A stretch of 64,000 bases of DNA, from positions 4,204,001 through 4,268,000 of the forward strand of contig NZ_CP071604.1 in assembly GCF_017357225.1 (NCBI RefSeq), given 5' to 3'. This DNA comes from Rhizobium binae (GTDB lineage: Bacteria; Pseudomonadota; Alphaproteobacteria; Rhizobiales; Rhizobiaceae). Of the stretch, positions 57,618-64,000 are shown in pieces; position 1 is the stretch's first letter, and each line of letters starts with the position of its first letter. Below the pieces are notes generated by a model, which was not told the DNA's origin, searched no databases, and was given only the letters and a program-made list of their open reading frames with translations. The translations under genes and the position numbers were made by a program.

Positions 57618-58103
57618 ATGTTCGAACGCTTTCAGGCATTCTTTCAGAAGCTTACCGCCGATCAGCCCCGCAAGGGTTTCGCCCCGGATGATCCTCGCAT
57701 TGCGGTGGCGGCGCTGTGCATGCAGGTCATGGAGGCCGACGGGCAGATCAAGGCCAGCGAGAAGAAGCGGCTGCGCAACCTGTTGAAGGAACAGTATGCG
57801 CTCGACGCCAAACAGCTCGACGCTCTGATGGCCGCCGGCCTCGAGGCCGAGAGTTCCGCGGTCGACTATTATCGCTTCACATCCGATCTGAAGCGCCACC
57901 TGAACACCGAGCAACGGCTGGAGCTGATCGGCATTCTCTGGGACATAGTCTATGCCGATGGCGAACGCAGCGAGATGGAAGATCATGTGATCTGGCGTAT
58001 CGCCGATCTGCTGGGCGTTTCCTCACGCGAGCGCATCCAGAAACGGCAGGAGGCCGCCGCCAGGGTGACGGATGTCCGGGTTGCGCAAGATGATGCCGAC
58101 TGA
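57618..58103 (+). CDS. TerB-like tellurite resistance family protein
   Basis: 161-residue all-helical protein: DDPRIAVAALCMQVMEADGQIKASEKKRLRNLLKEQYALDAKQLDALMAAG is the TerB/DjlA-type acidic helical domain with conserved Asp. RLELIGILWDIVYADGERSEMEDHVIWRIADLLGVSSRERIQKRQ is its second half. Metal binding is likely from the family. It follows hemY by 17 bases, so it is probably in the hem transcript. A direct tellurite role is not implied. Confidence 0.85.
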   Translation: MFERFQAFFQKLTADQPRKGFAPDDPRIAVAALCMQVMEADGQIKASEKKRLRNLLKEQYALDAKQLDALMAAGLEAESSAVDYYRFTSDLKRHLNTEQRLELIGILWDIVYADGERSEMEDHVIWRIADLLGVSSRERIQKRQEAAARVTDVRVAQDDAD

Positions 58104-58845
58104 GCAAAATCCGAGCCGCGACCGGCGTCCCATCCTCATCGTTCTCCATCAGGAGCGGTCGAGCCCCGGCCGGGTCGGCCAACTGCTTGTCGAAAAAGGC
58201 TATCGCCTCGATATCCGCCGCCCGGTTCTCGGCGAACCGCTTCCGACGACGCTCGAAAACCATGCCGGTGCCGTCGTCTTCGGCGGTCCGATGAGCGCCA
58301 ACGATCCAGACGACTTCGTCAAGAACGAGATCGATTGGATCGAGATTCCGCTGCGAGAAAAACGTCCCTTTCTGGGTATCTGCCTCGGCGCCCAGATGCT
58401 GGTGCGTCATCTCGGCGGCAAAGTGCAGCCGAACGCCGACGGCTCGACGGAGATCGGCTGGTATCCGCTGCACCCGACCGAGAAGGGCCGGCTCTTAATG
58501 CACTGGCCGAAGATGGTCTATCATTTTCACCGCGAGGGCTTCGAGCTGCCGCATGGCGCCGATCTTCTGGCCGAAGGCGATGCCTATCCGAACCAGGCCT
58601 TCCGCTACGACGGCAACGCCTGGGGCCTGCAGTTCCATGCCGAGCTCACGAGGGTAATGATGCATCGCTGGGTCGTGCATGGCGCCCATCGCTTCATCCT
58701 GCCGAACGCCCAGCAGGGACGCGAACATCTCGAAGGCCGCATGCTGTTCGACGCGCCGCTGAGAGCCTGGCTGACCGAATTCCTCGATCTCGTCTTCGAG
58801 GGAAAAGCCGCGAAAGCGGCGCACCCAATCACGCTTCCGGCATAG
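58072..58845 (+). CDS. Class I glutamine amidotransferase-like protein
   Basis: About 250 residues with the GATase-1 triad: cysteine in FLGICLGAQMLVRHLGG (about 100), histidine and glutamate in GLQFHAELTRVMM. FGGPMSANDPD is the oxyanion strand. It resembles GMP-synthase-like peptidase/amidotransferases of unclear partner. No synthetase domain lies next to it. It overlaps the TerB gene; ATG 58072 has AGGGTGACGG close upstream, while ATGs at 58090/58093 are alternatives. End of the hem run. Confidence 0.83.
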   Translation: MSGLRKMMPTEQNPSRDRRPILIVLHQERSSPGRVGQLLVEKGYRLDIRRPVLGEPLPTTLENHAGAVVFGGPMSANDPDDFVKNEIDWIEIPLREKRPFLGICLGAQMLVRHLGGKVQPNADGSTEIGWYPLHPTEKGRLLMHWPKMVYHFHREGFELPHGADLLAEGDAYPNQAFRYDGNAWGLQFHAELTRVMMHRWVVHGAHRFILPNAQQGREHLEGRMLFDAPLRAWLTEFLDLVFEGKAAKAAHPITLPA

Positions 58846-58851
58846 GAGCGC

Positions 58852-58868
58852 GCTTCCTGGCAGGAAGC
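58852..58868. terminator. Short hairpin between convergent genes
   Basis: GCTTCCT-GGC-AGGAAGC is a perfect 7-bp stem in the 32-base gap between the amidotransferase gene (plus) and the MFS gene (minus). There is no strong T-run on either side, so it is at best a weak bidirectional terminator. Confidence 0.4.
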
Positions 58869-58877
58869 GATCGTTCT

Positions 58878-60110
58878 CTAAGCCGGCGCGTCGAGCGAGT
58901 CGATCCTGCGCAGTTTCGGGAACCTGGACGCCCAGATCGCTGCGACGACCAGGGTACCGATGCCGCCGATGACGACCGCCGGCACCGCGCCGAAGATCGA
59001 GGCCATCGTGCCGGCCCTGAATTCCCCGAGCTCATTCGAGGCGCCGACGAAAACCATGTTGACCGCATTGACGCGGCCGCGCAGCTGGTCCGGCGTCCAG
59101 AGCGCAATCAGGCTCTCACGTACATAGACCGACACCATGTCGGCCGCCCCCATCACCGCCAGCGCGGCGATCGAGACTTCGGTGTTGCTCGAGACCCCGA
59201 AGATGATGGTTCCCAGACCGAAGAGGGCGACGCCGATGAACATGTAGAGGCCGGCACGGTGCTTCAGCGGGTAGGCGGCGAGGAAGATCGCCATGACGAT
59301 GGCGCCGAGCCCCGGCGCCGCGCGCAACAGTCCGAGGCCCCAGGGGCCGAGCGTTAGAATATCACGAGCGAAGATCGGCAGCAGCGCCGTGGCGCCGCCG
59401 AGCAGCACGGCAAAGAGATCGAGAGAAATCGCGCCGAGCACCACCTTTTCGGCGCGGATGAAACTGAAGCCGCCGAGAATCATCGCCCAGCTCTTGGCCT
59501 CACCCACCGTCTTCTGCTCCGGCTTTGGGATCATGAAGAGAAGGCCCGCGCCGAGAATGGAAAAGATCACCGCCACCGTATAGGCGGTCGTCGCGCTGAC
59601 TCCATAGAGCAGGCCGCCGATCACCGGCCCGGTGATCGCAGCAAGCTGCCAGGACGATGAATTCCAGGCGATCGCGTTCGAAAGCGCATGCTCCGGCACG
59701 AGATTGGGCGCGAGAGACTGCACTGCCGGCGACATAAAGGCGCGTTCGATGCCGAAGATCAGCAGCACCGCAAAGACCGGCCAGGGCGCGAAGGTGTCCG
59801 TCGCCGTCATGATCAGCAGCGCCAGCGTGCAGAGCGCGCTCACCAGCGAGCACAGCGCTGCAATCGCCCGGCGATTGTGCCGGTCGGCCACCGAGCCGGT
59901 GACGAGGATGAGCAGCAGCGACGGCAGGAACTGGACGAGCCCAATGAGGCCGAGATAGATCGCCTTGCCCGTCTGGTCGTACATCTGCCAGCCGACGGCG
60001 ACGCTGACGATCTGCTGCGAGAAGGAGAGCAGAAAGCGGGCGAAGAAGAAGCGGGTGTAAGACGAATGCCGGAACGCGGCAAAACGGTCTCCGGTGGCCG
60101 AGAACGACAT
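58878..60110 (-). CDS. MFS transporter, EntS-like (MFS_3)
   Basis: 410-residue inner-membrane transporter with about 12 helices. It opens FAAFRHSSYTRFFFARFLLSFSQQIVSVAVGWQMYDQTGKAIYLGLIGLVQFLPSLLLILVTGSVADRHNRRAI, with the A-motif GSVADRHNRR between helices 2 and 3 as in the enterobactin exporter family. IGGLLYGVSATTAYTV and LIALWTPDQLRGRVNAVNMVF follow. Substrate unknown; no siderophore genes are nearby. It is divergent from yggT. Confidence 0.85.
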   Translation of the reverse strand: MSFSATGDRFAAFRHSSYTRFFFARFLLSFSQQIVSVAVGWQMYDQTGKAIYLGLIGLVQFLPSLLLILVTGSVADRHNRRAIAALCSLVSALCTLALLIMTATDTFAPWPVFAVLLIFGIERAFMSPAVQSLAPNLVPEHALSNAIAWNSSSWQLAAITGPVIGGLLYGVSATTAYTVAVIFSILGAGLLFMIPKPEQKTVGEAKSWAMILGGFSFIRAEKVVLGAISLDLFAVLLGGATALLPIFARDILTLGPWGLGLLRAAPGLGAIVMAIFLAAYPLKHRAGLYMFIGVALFGLGTIIFGVSSNTEVSIAALAVMGAADMVSVYVRESLIALWTPDQLRGRVNAVNMVFVGASNELGEFRAGTMASIFGAVPAVVIGGIGTLVVAAIWASRFPKLRRIDSLDAPA

Positions 60111-60249
60111 GAGCCTTGTCCGAGAAAGCGGAGGCCGGAATGGTTGCGAGGCCGCCCGTTAAACATGATCTGCCATGCGTTTCGACACGGCACTTGCCCG
60201 TTTAGTCGCCAATGTCTACATGTCTGTCAACAACCAATTGGAGACGTCG

Positions 60250-60540
60250 ATGTTTGCCTTGTTTCAAACCATTGATTTGGTTTTGAATATTTATACGTGG
60301 ATCCTGATTGCCAGCGCCGTTTTCTCCTGGCTCTATGCGTTCAACGTCATCAATTCCAGCAATCAGTTCGTCAATTCGGTCGGCATGTTCCTTTATAATG
60401 TCACCGAGCCGGTGCTGAAACCGATCCGTAGTCGCCTGCCGAACCTCGGCGGCATCGACATTTCGCCGATCATCCTGCTGGTGATCATCTTCTTCCTGCG
60501 CACCTTCCTCTGGACCACCGTTTACCCGCTGGTCTCTTGA
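60250..60540 (+). CDS. YggT family membrane protein
   Basis: 96 residues with two hydrophobic helices: [30 protein letters not shown] and [20 protein letters not shown], separated by [22 protein letters not shown], the YggT signature (EP.L.P.R..LP..GG.D.SP). It has a role in envelope/osmotic functions or division in some bacteria. ATG 60250 gives the family start. It is coupled to the DUF167 gene through a TTGA overlap. Confidence 0.92.
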   Translation: MFALFQTIDLVLNIYTWILIASAVFSWLYAFNVINSSNQFVNSVGMFLYNVTEPVLKPIRSRLPNLGGIDISPIILLVIIFFLRTFLWTTVYPLVS

Positions 60541-60848
60541 GCCCTCCCTGGAAGCTCTTCGCTGATCATCTGCGCCTCACTGTTCGGCTGACGCCGAATG
60601 GTGGGCGAGATGCGTTCGACGGCATTGAGACGGACAGCGAAGGCGAGACCTATCTGAAGGCGCGCGTCACCGCCGTTCCGGAAAAGGGAAAGGCCAATAG
60701 GGCGCTGATCGCGCTCATTTCCAAATCGGTCGGTATTGCCAAATCCAGCTTCAGCCTCGTTTCCGGCGAAACGGCGCGCAAAAAAATCCTCCGGATCGAG
60801 GGCGATCCGGAGGGTCTGGCAAGAAAGCTCGAAGCTTTCCTTAAGTGA
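60537..60848 (+). CDS. DUF167 (YggU) family protein
   Basis: 103-residue small alpha-beta protein: [78 protein letters not shown] is the full DUF167 pattern (V.P.......V..PPE.GKAN..L...L). It starts at a TTG inside the yggT stop (TTGA). Its last third contains the ppa terminator on the opposite strand. Function unknown. Confidence 0.88.
   Translation: MSPPWKLFADHLRLTVRLTPNGGRDAFDGIETDSEGETYLKARVTAVPEKGKANRALIALISKSVGIAKSSFSLVSGETARKKILRIEGDPEGLARKLEAFLK
60780..60813 (-). terminator. ppa terminator embedded in the DUF167 coding sequence
   Basis: CCTCCGGATC (60788-60797) and GATCCGGAGG (60804-60813) form a perfect 10-bp stem with a 6-base loop. On the minus strand it is followed by seven T (60786-60780), the structure of a strong intrinsic terminator. 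It lies 40 to 73 bases past the ppa stop, entirely inside the opposite-strand DUF167 gene, where it encodes about [12 protein letters not shown]. Confidence 0.85.
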
Positions 60849-60852
60849 ACGA

Positions 60853-61389
60853 TCAAACCTTCGCCTTCTTGGCGCGCTCAACGGCTTCGATAATGAGCTG
60901 GCCGGCTTCCTTGGAGTCGCCCCAGCCGAAGATCTTCACCCACTTGCCGGGCTCAAGATCCTTGTAGTGCTCGAAGAAGTGCTCGATCTGCTTCAGCGTG
61001 ATCTCCGGAAGGTCGGTGTAGTCCTTCACCTTCTCATAACGCAGGGTCAGCTTCGGCGACGGCACGGCGATGATCTTTTCGTCCTTGCCCGAATTGTCTT
61101 CCATCTTCAGGACGCCGATCGGGCGCACGTTGATGACGCAGCCCGGAACCAGCGGGCGAGTGCTGGCGATCAGCACGTCGATCGGGTCGCCGTCTTCGGA
61201 CAGGGTGTGCGGCACGAAACCGTAATTGCCCGGATAGGTCATCGGCGTATAGAGGAAACGATCGACGACCAGCGTGCCGGCGTCCTTGTCCATTTCATAC
61301 TTGATCGGATGACCGCCGACCGGAACCTCGACAATAACGTTGACGTCTTCAGGGGGATTATTACCGATGGAAACGGCGTCGATGCGCAT
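60853..61389 (-). CDS. ppa: Inorganic pyrophosphatase
   Basis: 178-residue soluble family I pyrophosphatase. [76 protein letters not shown] has the D-[SGDN]-D-[PE] signature in [12 protein letters not shown] 61389 is the family start; the longer frame adds unrelated residues. It converges on DUF167 with 4 bases between the stops. Only one strong terminator is visible, embedded in the DUF167 gene. Confidence 0.97.
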   Translation of the reverse strand: MRIDAVSIGNNPPEDVNVIVEVPVGGHPIKYEMDKDAGTLVVDRFLYTPMTYPGNYGFVPHTLSEDGDPIDVLIASTRPLVPGCVINVRPIGVLKMEDNSGKDEKIIAVPSPKLTLRYEKVKDYTDLPEITLKQIEHFFEHYKDLEPGKWVKIFGWGDSKEAGQLIIEAVERAKKAKV

Positions 61390-61538
61390 ACGGAACTCCT
61401 GCGAGGTTGAATTGCTCGCAGCCAGATAATCAGTTTCATGCGGCAACGCAACATTGGAGATCACCAATGCGTGATGGCGACGGCACGCAGCCAGATCGAA
61501 ATTCTAGCAAGAGATGATCGAACTGCAGGCGGGATGGC
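61390..61538 (-). promoter_or_regulatory. Upstream region of ppa
   Basis: 149 non-coding bases between the GNAT gene's stop and ppa, both on the minus strand. It should carry the ppa promoter. I see no clear boxes or hairpin. Confidence 0.3.
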
Positions 61539-62045
61539 TCAGTTCCAGATGAAGCCGATCTTCTTCAACTGCTTGTGGTCGAAATTTTCCATGCCCTCGC
61601 AGAAATCGATCCCGCCGTGATGGCGGTAGAAGCGGCTGGCGGTCTCGTTTTCCTCGAGGCACCAGACGACCAGCCCGTTGCAGCCGAGCGACCTCAACAG
61701 CCGGCGCGCCTCGCCGAACAGCATCCTGCCGAGACCGATGCCCTGATATTCGGGACGAAGATAGAGCTCGTAGATTTCGCCTTCCTGCGGCAGGGCGCGA
61801 GCGCGATTGAGGCCGAGGGTCGCATAGCCGGCGACCGTGCCGGCGACATCAAGGACCAGCAATGTCGCAGGTCCGCGCGTTGCCTTGCGCCACCAGTTTT
61901 CGCCGCGCCGCTCGATCATCTGCGTCAGGGCGCGATGCGGAATAATCCCCGCATAGGTGTGCTGCCAGGCGAGCCTGTGCGTTTCCGAAATGGCTCGGGC
62001 ATCGTGCGGTTCGGCCCGCCGGACATCGATCGACAACGTCTTCAT
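61539..62045 (-). CDS. GNAT family N-acetyltransferase
   Basis: 168 residues. Motif A is IYELYLRPEYQGIGLGRMLFGEARRLLRSLG (YLRPEYQGxGLGxxL), then VVWCLEENETASRFYRHHGGI as motif B. VRRAEPHDARAISETHRLAWQHTYAGIIP is the usual N-terminus of this GNAT subgroup. ATG 62045 is chosen over 62096. Substrate unknown. A perfect CtrA-like box lies about 98 bases upstream. Confidence 0.85.
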   Translation of the reverse strand: MKTLSIDVRRAEPHDARAISETHRLAWQHTYAGIIPHRALTQMIERRGENWWRKATRGPATLLVLDVAGTVAGYATLGLNRARALPQEGEIYELYLRPEYQGIGLGRMLFGEARRLLRSLGCNGLVVWCLEENETASRFYRHHGGIDFCEGMENFDHKQLKKIGFIWN

Positions 62046-62142
62046 AACGTTTACTCTGGTCCTGCCGGGGGCAATTAACCATACGCGATGACGCATTCGG
62101 CTCGATTGCCCACAGACTTAACATGTGGACGATGGTCAAAAT

Positions 62143-62158
62143 TTAACGCTTTTTTAAC
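62143..62158. promoter_or_regulatory. CtrA-like box TTAA-N7-TTAAC upstream of the GNAT gene
   Basis: TTAA (62143-62146), seven bases, TTAAC (62154-62158). It lies in the 197-base region between the GNAT start (62045) and typA, and its TTAAC orientation is on the plus strand. Position about 98 bases upstream of the GNAT ATG would suit a promoter site. Confidence 0.45.
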
Positions 62159-62191
62159 GATTGTCACAAGTCGGAATCGGCGCAGCGCACA

Positions 62192-62219
62192 ATAAAAAAC
62201 CCCGGCGCGTAGGCCGGGG
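62192..62219 (-). terminator. Rho-independent terminator of typA
   Basis: CCCCGGC (62200-62206) and GCCGGGG (62213-62219) close on a 6-base loop. On the minus strand TTTTTTATT follows. It begins about 24 bases after the typA stop. Confidence 0.9.
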
Positions 62220-62242
62220 CTTTGAGGAATAACCCGAGACGC

Positions 62243-64000
62243 TCAGAGAGCCGCCTTGGTCTTTTCGAACCGCTTGCGGTCGTTGGCGTCGAGATACATC
62301 TTGCGCAGGCGAATGGACTTCGGCGTCACCTCGACCAGCTCGTCCTCCTGGATCCAGGAGAGCGCGCGCTCCAGCGTCATGCGGATCGGCGGGGTGAGCT
62401 TGACGGCCTCGTCCTTGCCGGCGGCGCGGATGTTGGTCAGCTTCTTGCCCTTCAGCACATTGACCTCAAGGTCGTTGTCGCGCGTATGGATGCCGATGAT
62501 CATACCCATATAGACCTTTTCGCCGGCATCGATGATCATCGGGCCGCGGTCTTCCAGATTGAACAGGGCATAGGCCACCGCTTCACCAGCTTCGTTGGCG
62601 AGCAGCACGCCGTTGACGCGGCCGCCGATCTCGCCCTTGTAAGGCTGATAGCTGTGGAACAGGCGGTTCATGATCGCCGTGCCGCGCGTATCCGTCAGCA
62701 GTTCCGATTGGTAGCCGATCAGGCCGCGGGTCGGCGCGTAGAAAACCAGGCGGACGCGATTGCCGCCCGACGGACGAAGCTCGACCATTTCAGCCTTGCG
62801 CTCCGACATCTTCTGAACGACGACTCCGGAATGTTCTTCGTCGACGTCGATGAGGACTTCCTCGATTGGCTCCAGCAGCTGGCCGCTCTCGTCCTTGTGC
62901 ATGACGACGCGCGGACGCGAAACGGCAAGCTCGAAGCCTTCGCGGCGCATGTTTTCGATCAGAACCGCAAGCTGAAGTTCGCCGCGGCCGGAGACGAAGA
63001 AACTATCCTTGTCGGCGCTTTCCTCGATCTTCAGCGCAACGTTGCCTTCGGCTTCCTTGAACAGGCGGTCGCGAATGACGCGGCTGGTGACCTTGTCGCC
63101 TTCGGTGCCGGCAAGCGGCGAGTCGTTGACGATGAAGGACATGGTGACCGTCGGCGGGTCGATCGGCTGCGCCCTCAGGGCTTCCGTCACGGACGGATCG
63201 CAGAAGGTATCGGCGACCGTGCCCTTGGAAAGGCCGGCGATCGCGACGATGTCGCCCGCATGCGCCTCTTCGATCGGCTGACGCTCGATGCCGCGAAAAG
63301 CGAGAATCTTGGAAATTCGGCCCTGCTCAATCAGCTTGCCGTCCTGGCCGAGAACCTTGACCGCCTGGTTCGGCTTGATCGAACCGGAAGCGATACGGCC
63401 GGTGATGATGCGGCCGAGAAAGTTGTTGGCCTCGAGGATCGTGCCGATCATCCGGAACGGACCTTCCTCGACCTTCGGCTCGGGCACGTGCTTGACGACG
63501 AGGTCGAGCAGCGGTGCGAGGCCTTGATCGGTCGGGCCTGCCGGATCGTAGTTCATCCAGCCTGCGCGGCCGGAACCGTAGAGGATCGGGAAATCGAGCT
63601 GTTCGTCGGTGGCATCGAGCGCGGCGAAAAGGTCGAAAACTTCGTTGACCACTTCGTCGGCCCGGGCATCCGGACGATCGATCTTGTTGATGGCGACGAT
63701 CGGACGAAGGCCGACCTTGAGGGCCTTGCCGACGACGAACTTGGTCTGCGGCATCGGGCCTTCGGCCGCGTCCACGAGAACGATCGCGCCGTCCACCATC
63801 GACAGAATACGCTCGACTTCACCGCCGAAGTCGGCGTGGCCGGGCGTATCGACGATGTTGATGCGGGTGTCCTTCCACTCGATCGAGGTCGCCTTGGCGA
63901 GAATGGTGATGCCGCGCTCTTTTTCGATGTCGTTGGAGTCCATCACGCGTTCCATGACGCGCTGGTTCTCACGGAACGAGCCGGACTGTTTCAGAAGCTC
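62243..64000 (-). CDS. typA: Ribosome-associated GTPase TypA/BipA (5' end outside window)
   Basis: Translational GTPase acting on the ribosome in stress and ribosome assembly, about 586 residues visible. The frame runs open to the window end (ELLKQSGSFRENQRVMERVMDSNDIEKERGITILAK), so only the first 20 or so residues with the P-loop are missing. Switch II DTPGHADFGGEVERIL and the NKID motif AINKIDRPDA are seen. The C-terminal domains contain GRGELQLAVLIENMRREGFELAVSRPRVV and the BipA-specific end VTPKSIRLRKMYLDANDRKRFEKTK. A strong terminator follows. Confidence 0.97.
   Translation of the reverse strand, partial: ELLKQSGSFRENQRVMERVMDSNDIEKERGITILAKATSIEWKDTRINIVDTPGHADFGGEVERILSMVDGAIVLVDAAEGPMPQTKFVVGKALKVGLRPIVAINKIDRPDARADEVVNEVFDLFAALDATDEQLDFPILYGSGRAGWMNYDPAGPTDQGLAPLLDLVVKHVPEPKVEEGPFRMIGTILEANNFLGRIITGRIASGSIKPNQAVKVLGQDGKLIEQGRISKILAFRGIERQPIEEAHAGDIVAIAGLSKGTVADTFCDPSVTEALRAQPIDPPTVTMSFIVNDSPLAGTEGDKVTSRVIRDRLFKEAEGNVALKIEESADKDSFFVSGRGELQLAVLIENMRREGFELAVSRPRVVMHKDESGQLLEPIEEVLIDVDEEHSGVVVQKMSERKAEMVELRPSGGNRVRLVFYAPTRGLIGYQSELLTDTRGTAIMNRLFHSYQPYKGEIGGRVNGVLLANEAGEAVAYALFNLEDRGPMIIDAGEKVYMGMIIGIHTRDNDLEVNVLKGKKLTNIRAAGKDEAVKLTPPIRMTLERALSWIQEDELVEVTPKSIRLRKMYLDANDRKRFEKTKAAL

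Overview
The window looks like chromosomal DNA of a Rhizobium (R. leguminosarum / R. etli type) alphaproteobacterium. The grounds are the high-GC coding style, an F1-only atpHAGDC operon, an mdh-sucCDAB-lpd operon, a sdhCDAB operon, a hemC-hemD-Mic60-like-hemY run, and palindromic intergenic repeats of the rhizobial RIME kind at about 485-590 and 39068-39168. The assignment rests on recalled gene order and family resemblance, not on a database search. I saw no rRNA, tRNA or CRISPR array.

Layout. 1-1622: end of a ThiXYZ-type (pyrimidine precursor) ABC importer. 1710-3836: an OafA-type acyltransferase and a polyprenyl-phosphate sugar transferase (cell-surface polysaccharide). 4034-9175 (minus): atpH-A-G-D, a 72-residue CPFC-containing orf, and atpC, closed by a strong terminator. 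9436-12121 (minus): a small membrane protein and priA. 12309-14863 (plus): a DapA-like aldolase coupled to a GMC oxidoreductase. 14885-18717: GNAT and PlsC-like acyltransferases, xerC, and a TraB/GumN protein followed by the relic of a second copy of its 3' end. 18731-33173 (minus): cytochrome b561, then a 12-gene run mdh-sucC-(DUF1579-like)-sucD-sucA-(YCII)-sucB-(DUF4241)-(secreted orf)-SDR-LysE-lpdA that ends in one clear terminator, with zapE upstream. 33238-38141 (minus): a lipoprotein, a frameshifted nucleotidyltransferase pseudogene and sdhCDAB.

38142-49441 is the most accessory-looking part: a secreted orf with a CtrA-like box, a RIME-like repeat, then a RidA / LysR / PotABCD-type transporter block facing a divergent agmatinase-family hydrolase, an amino-acid-type importer without an ATPase gene, and an ornithine-cyclodeaminase-family enzyme. 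I read this as a catabolic cluster for a guanidino or polyamine compound whose substrate is unknown. 49475-52934 (minus): tightly overlapped tsaD-gpsA-yciI-EVE-(METTL20-like methyltransferase). 53007-58845 (plus): hemC-hemD-mic60-hemY-terB-GATase. 58878-64000: MFS exporter, yggT/yggU pair, ppa, GNAT and the 5'-truncated typA/bipA.

Functionally the window is dominated by central energy metabolism (TCA cycle from 2-oxoglutarate to oxaloacetate, complex II, ATP synthase F1, haem synthesis and a crista-organiser homologue). Small unrelated genes are inserted inside the atp and suc operons. The features most worth checking are the guanidino/polyamine cluster, the small orf in the atp operon, a ppa terminator embedded in the opposite gene's coding sequence, repeat DNA that supplies a protein C-terminus, and two perfect TTAA-N7-TTAAC boxes.
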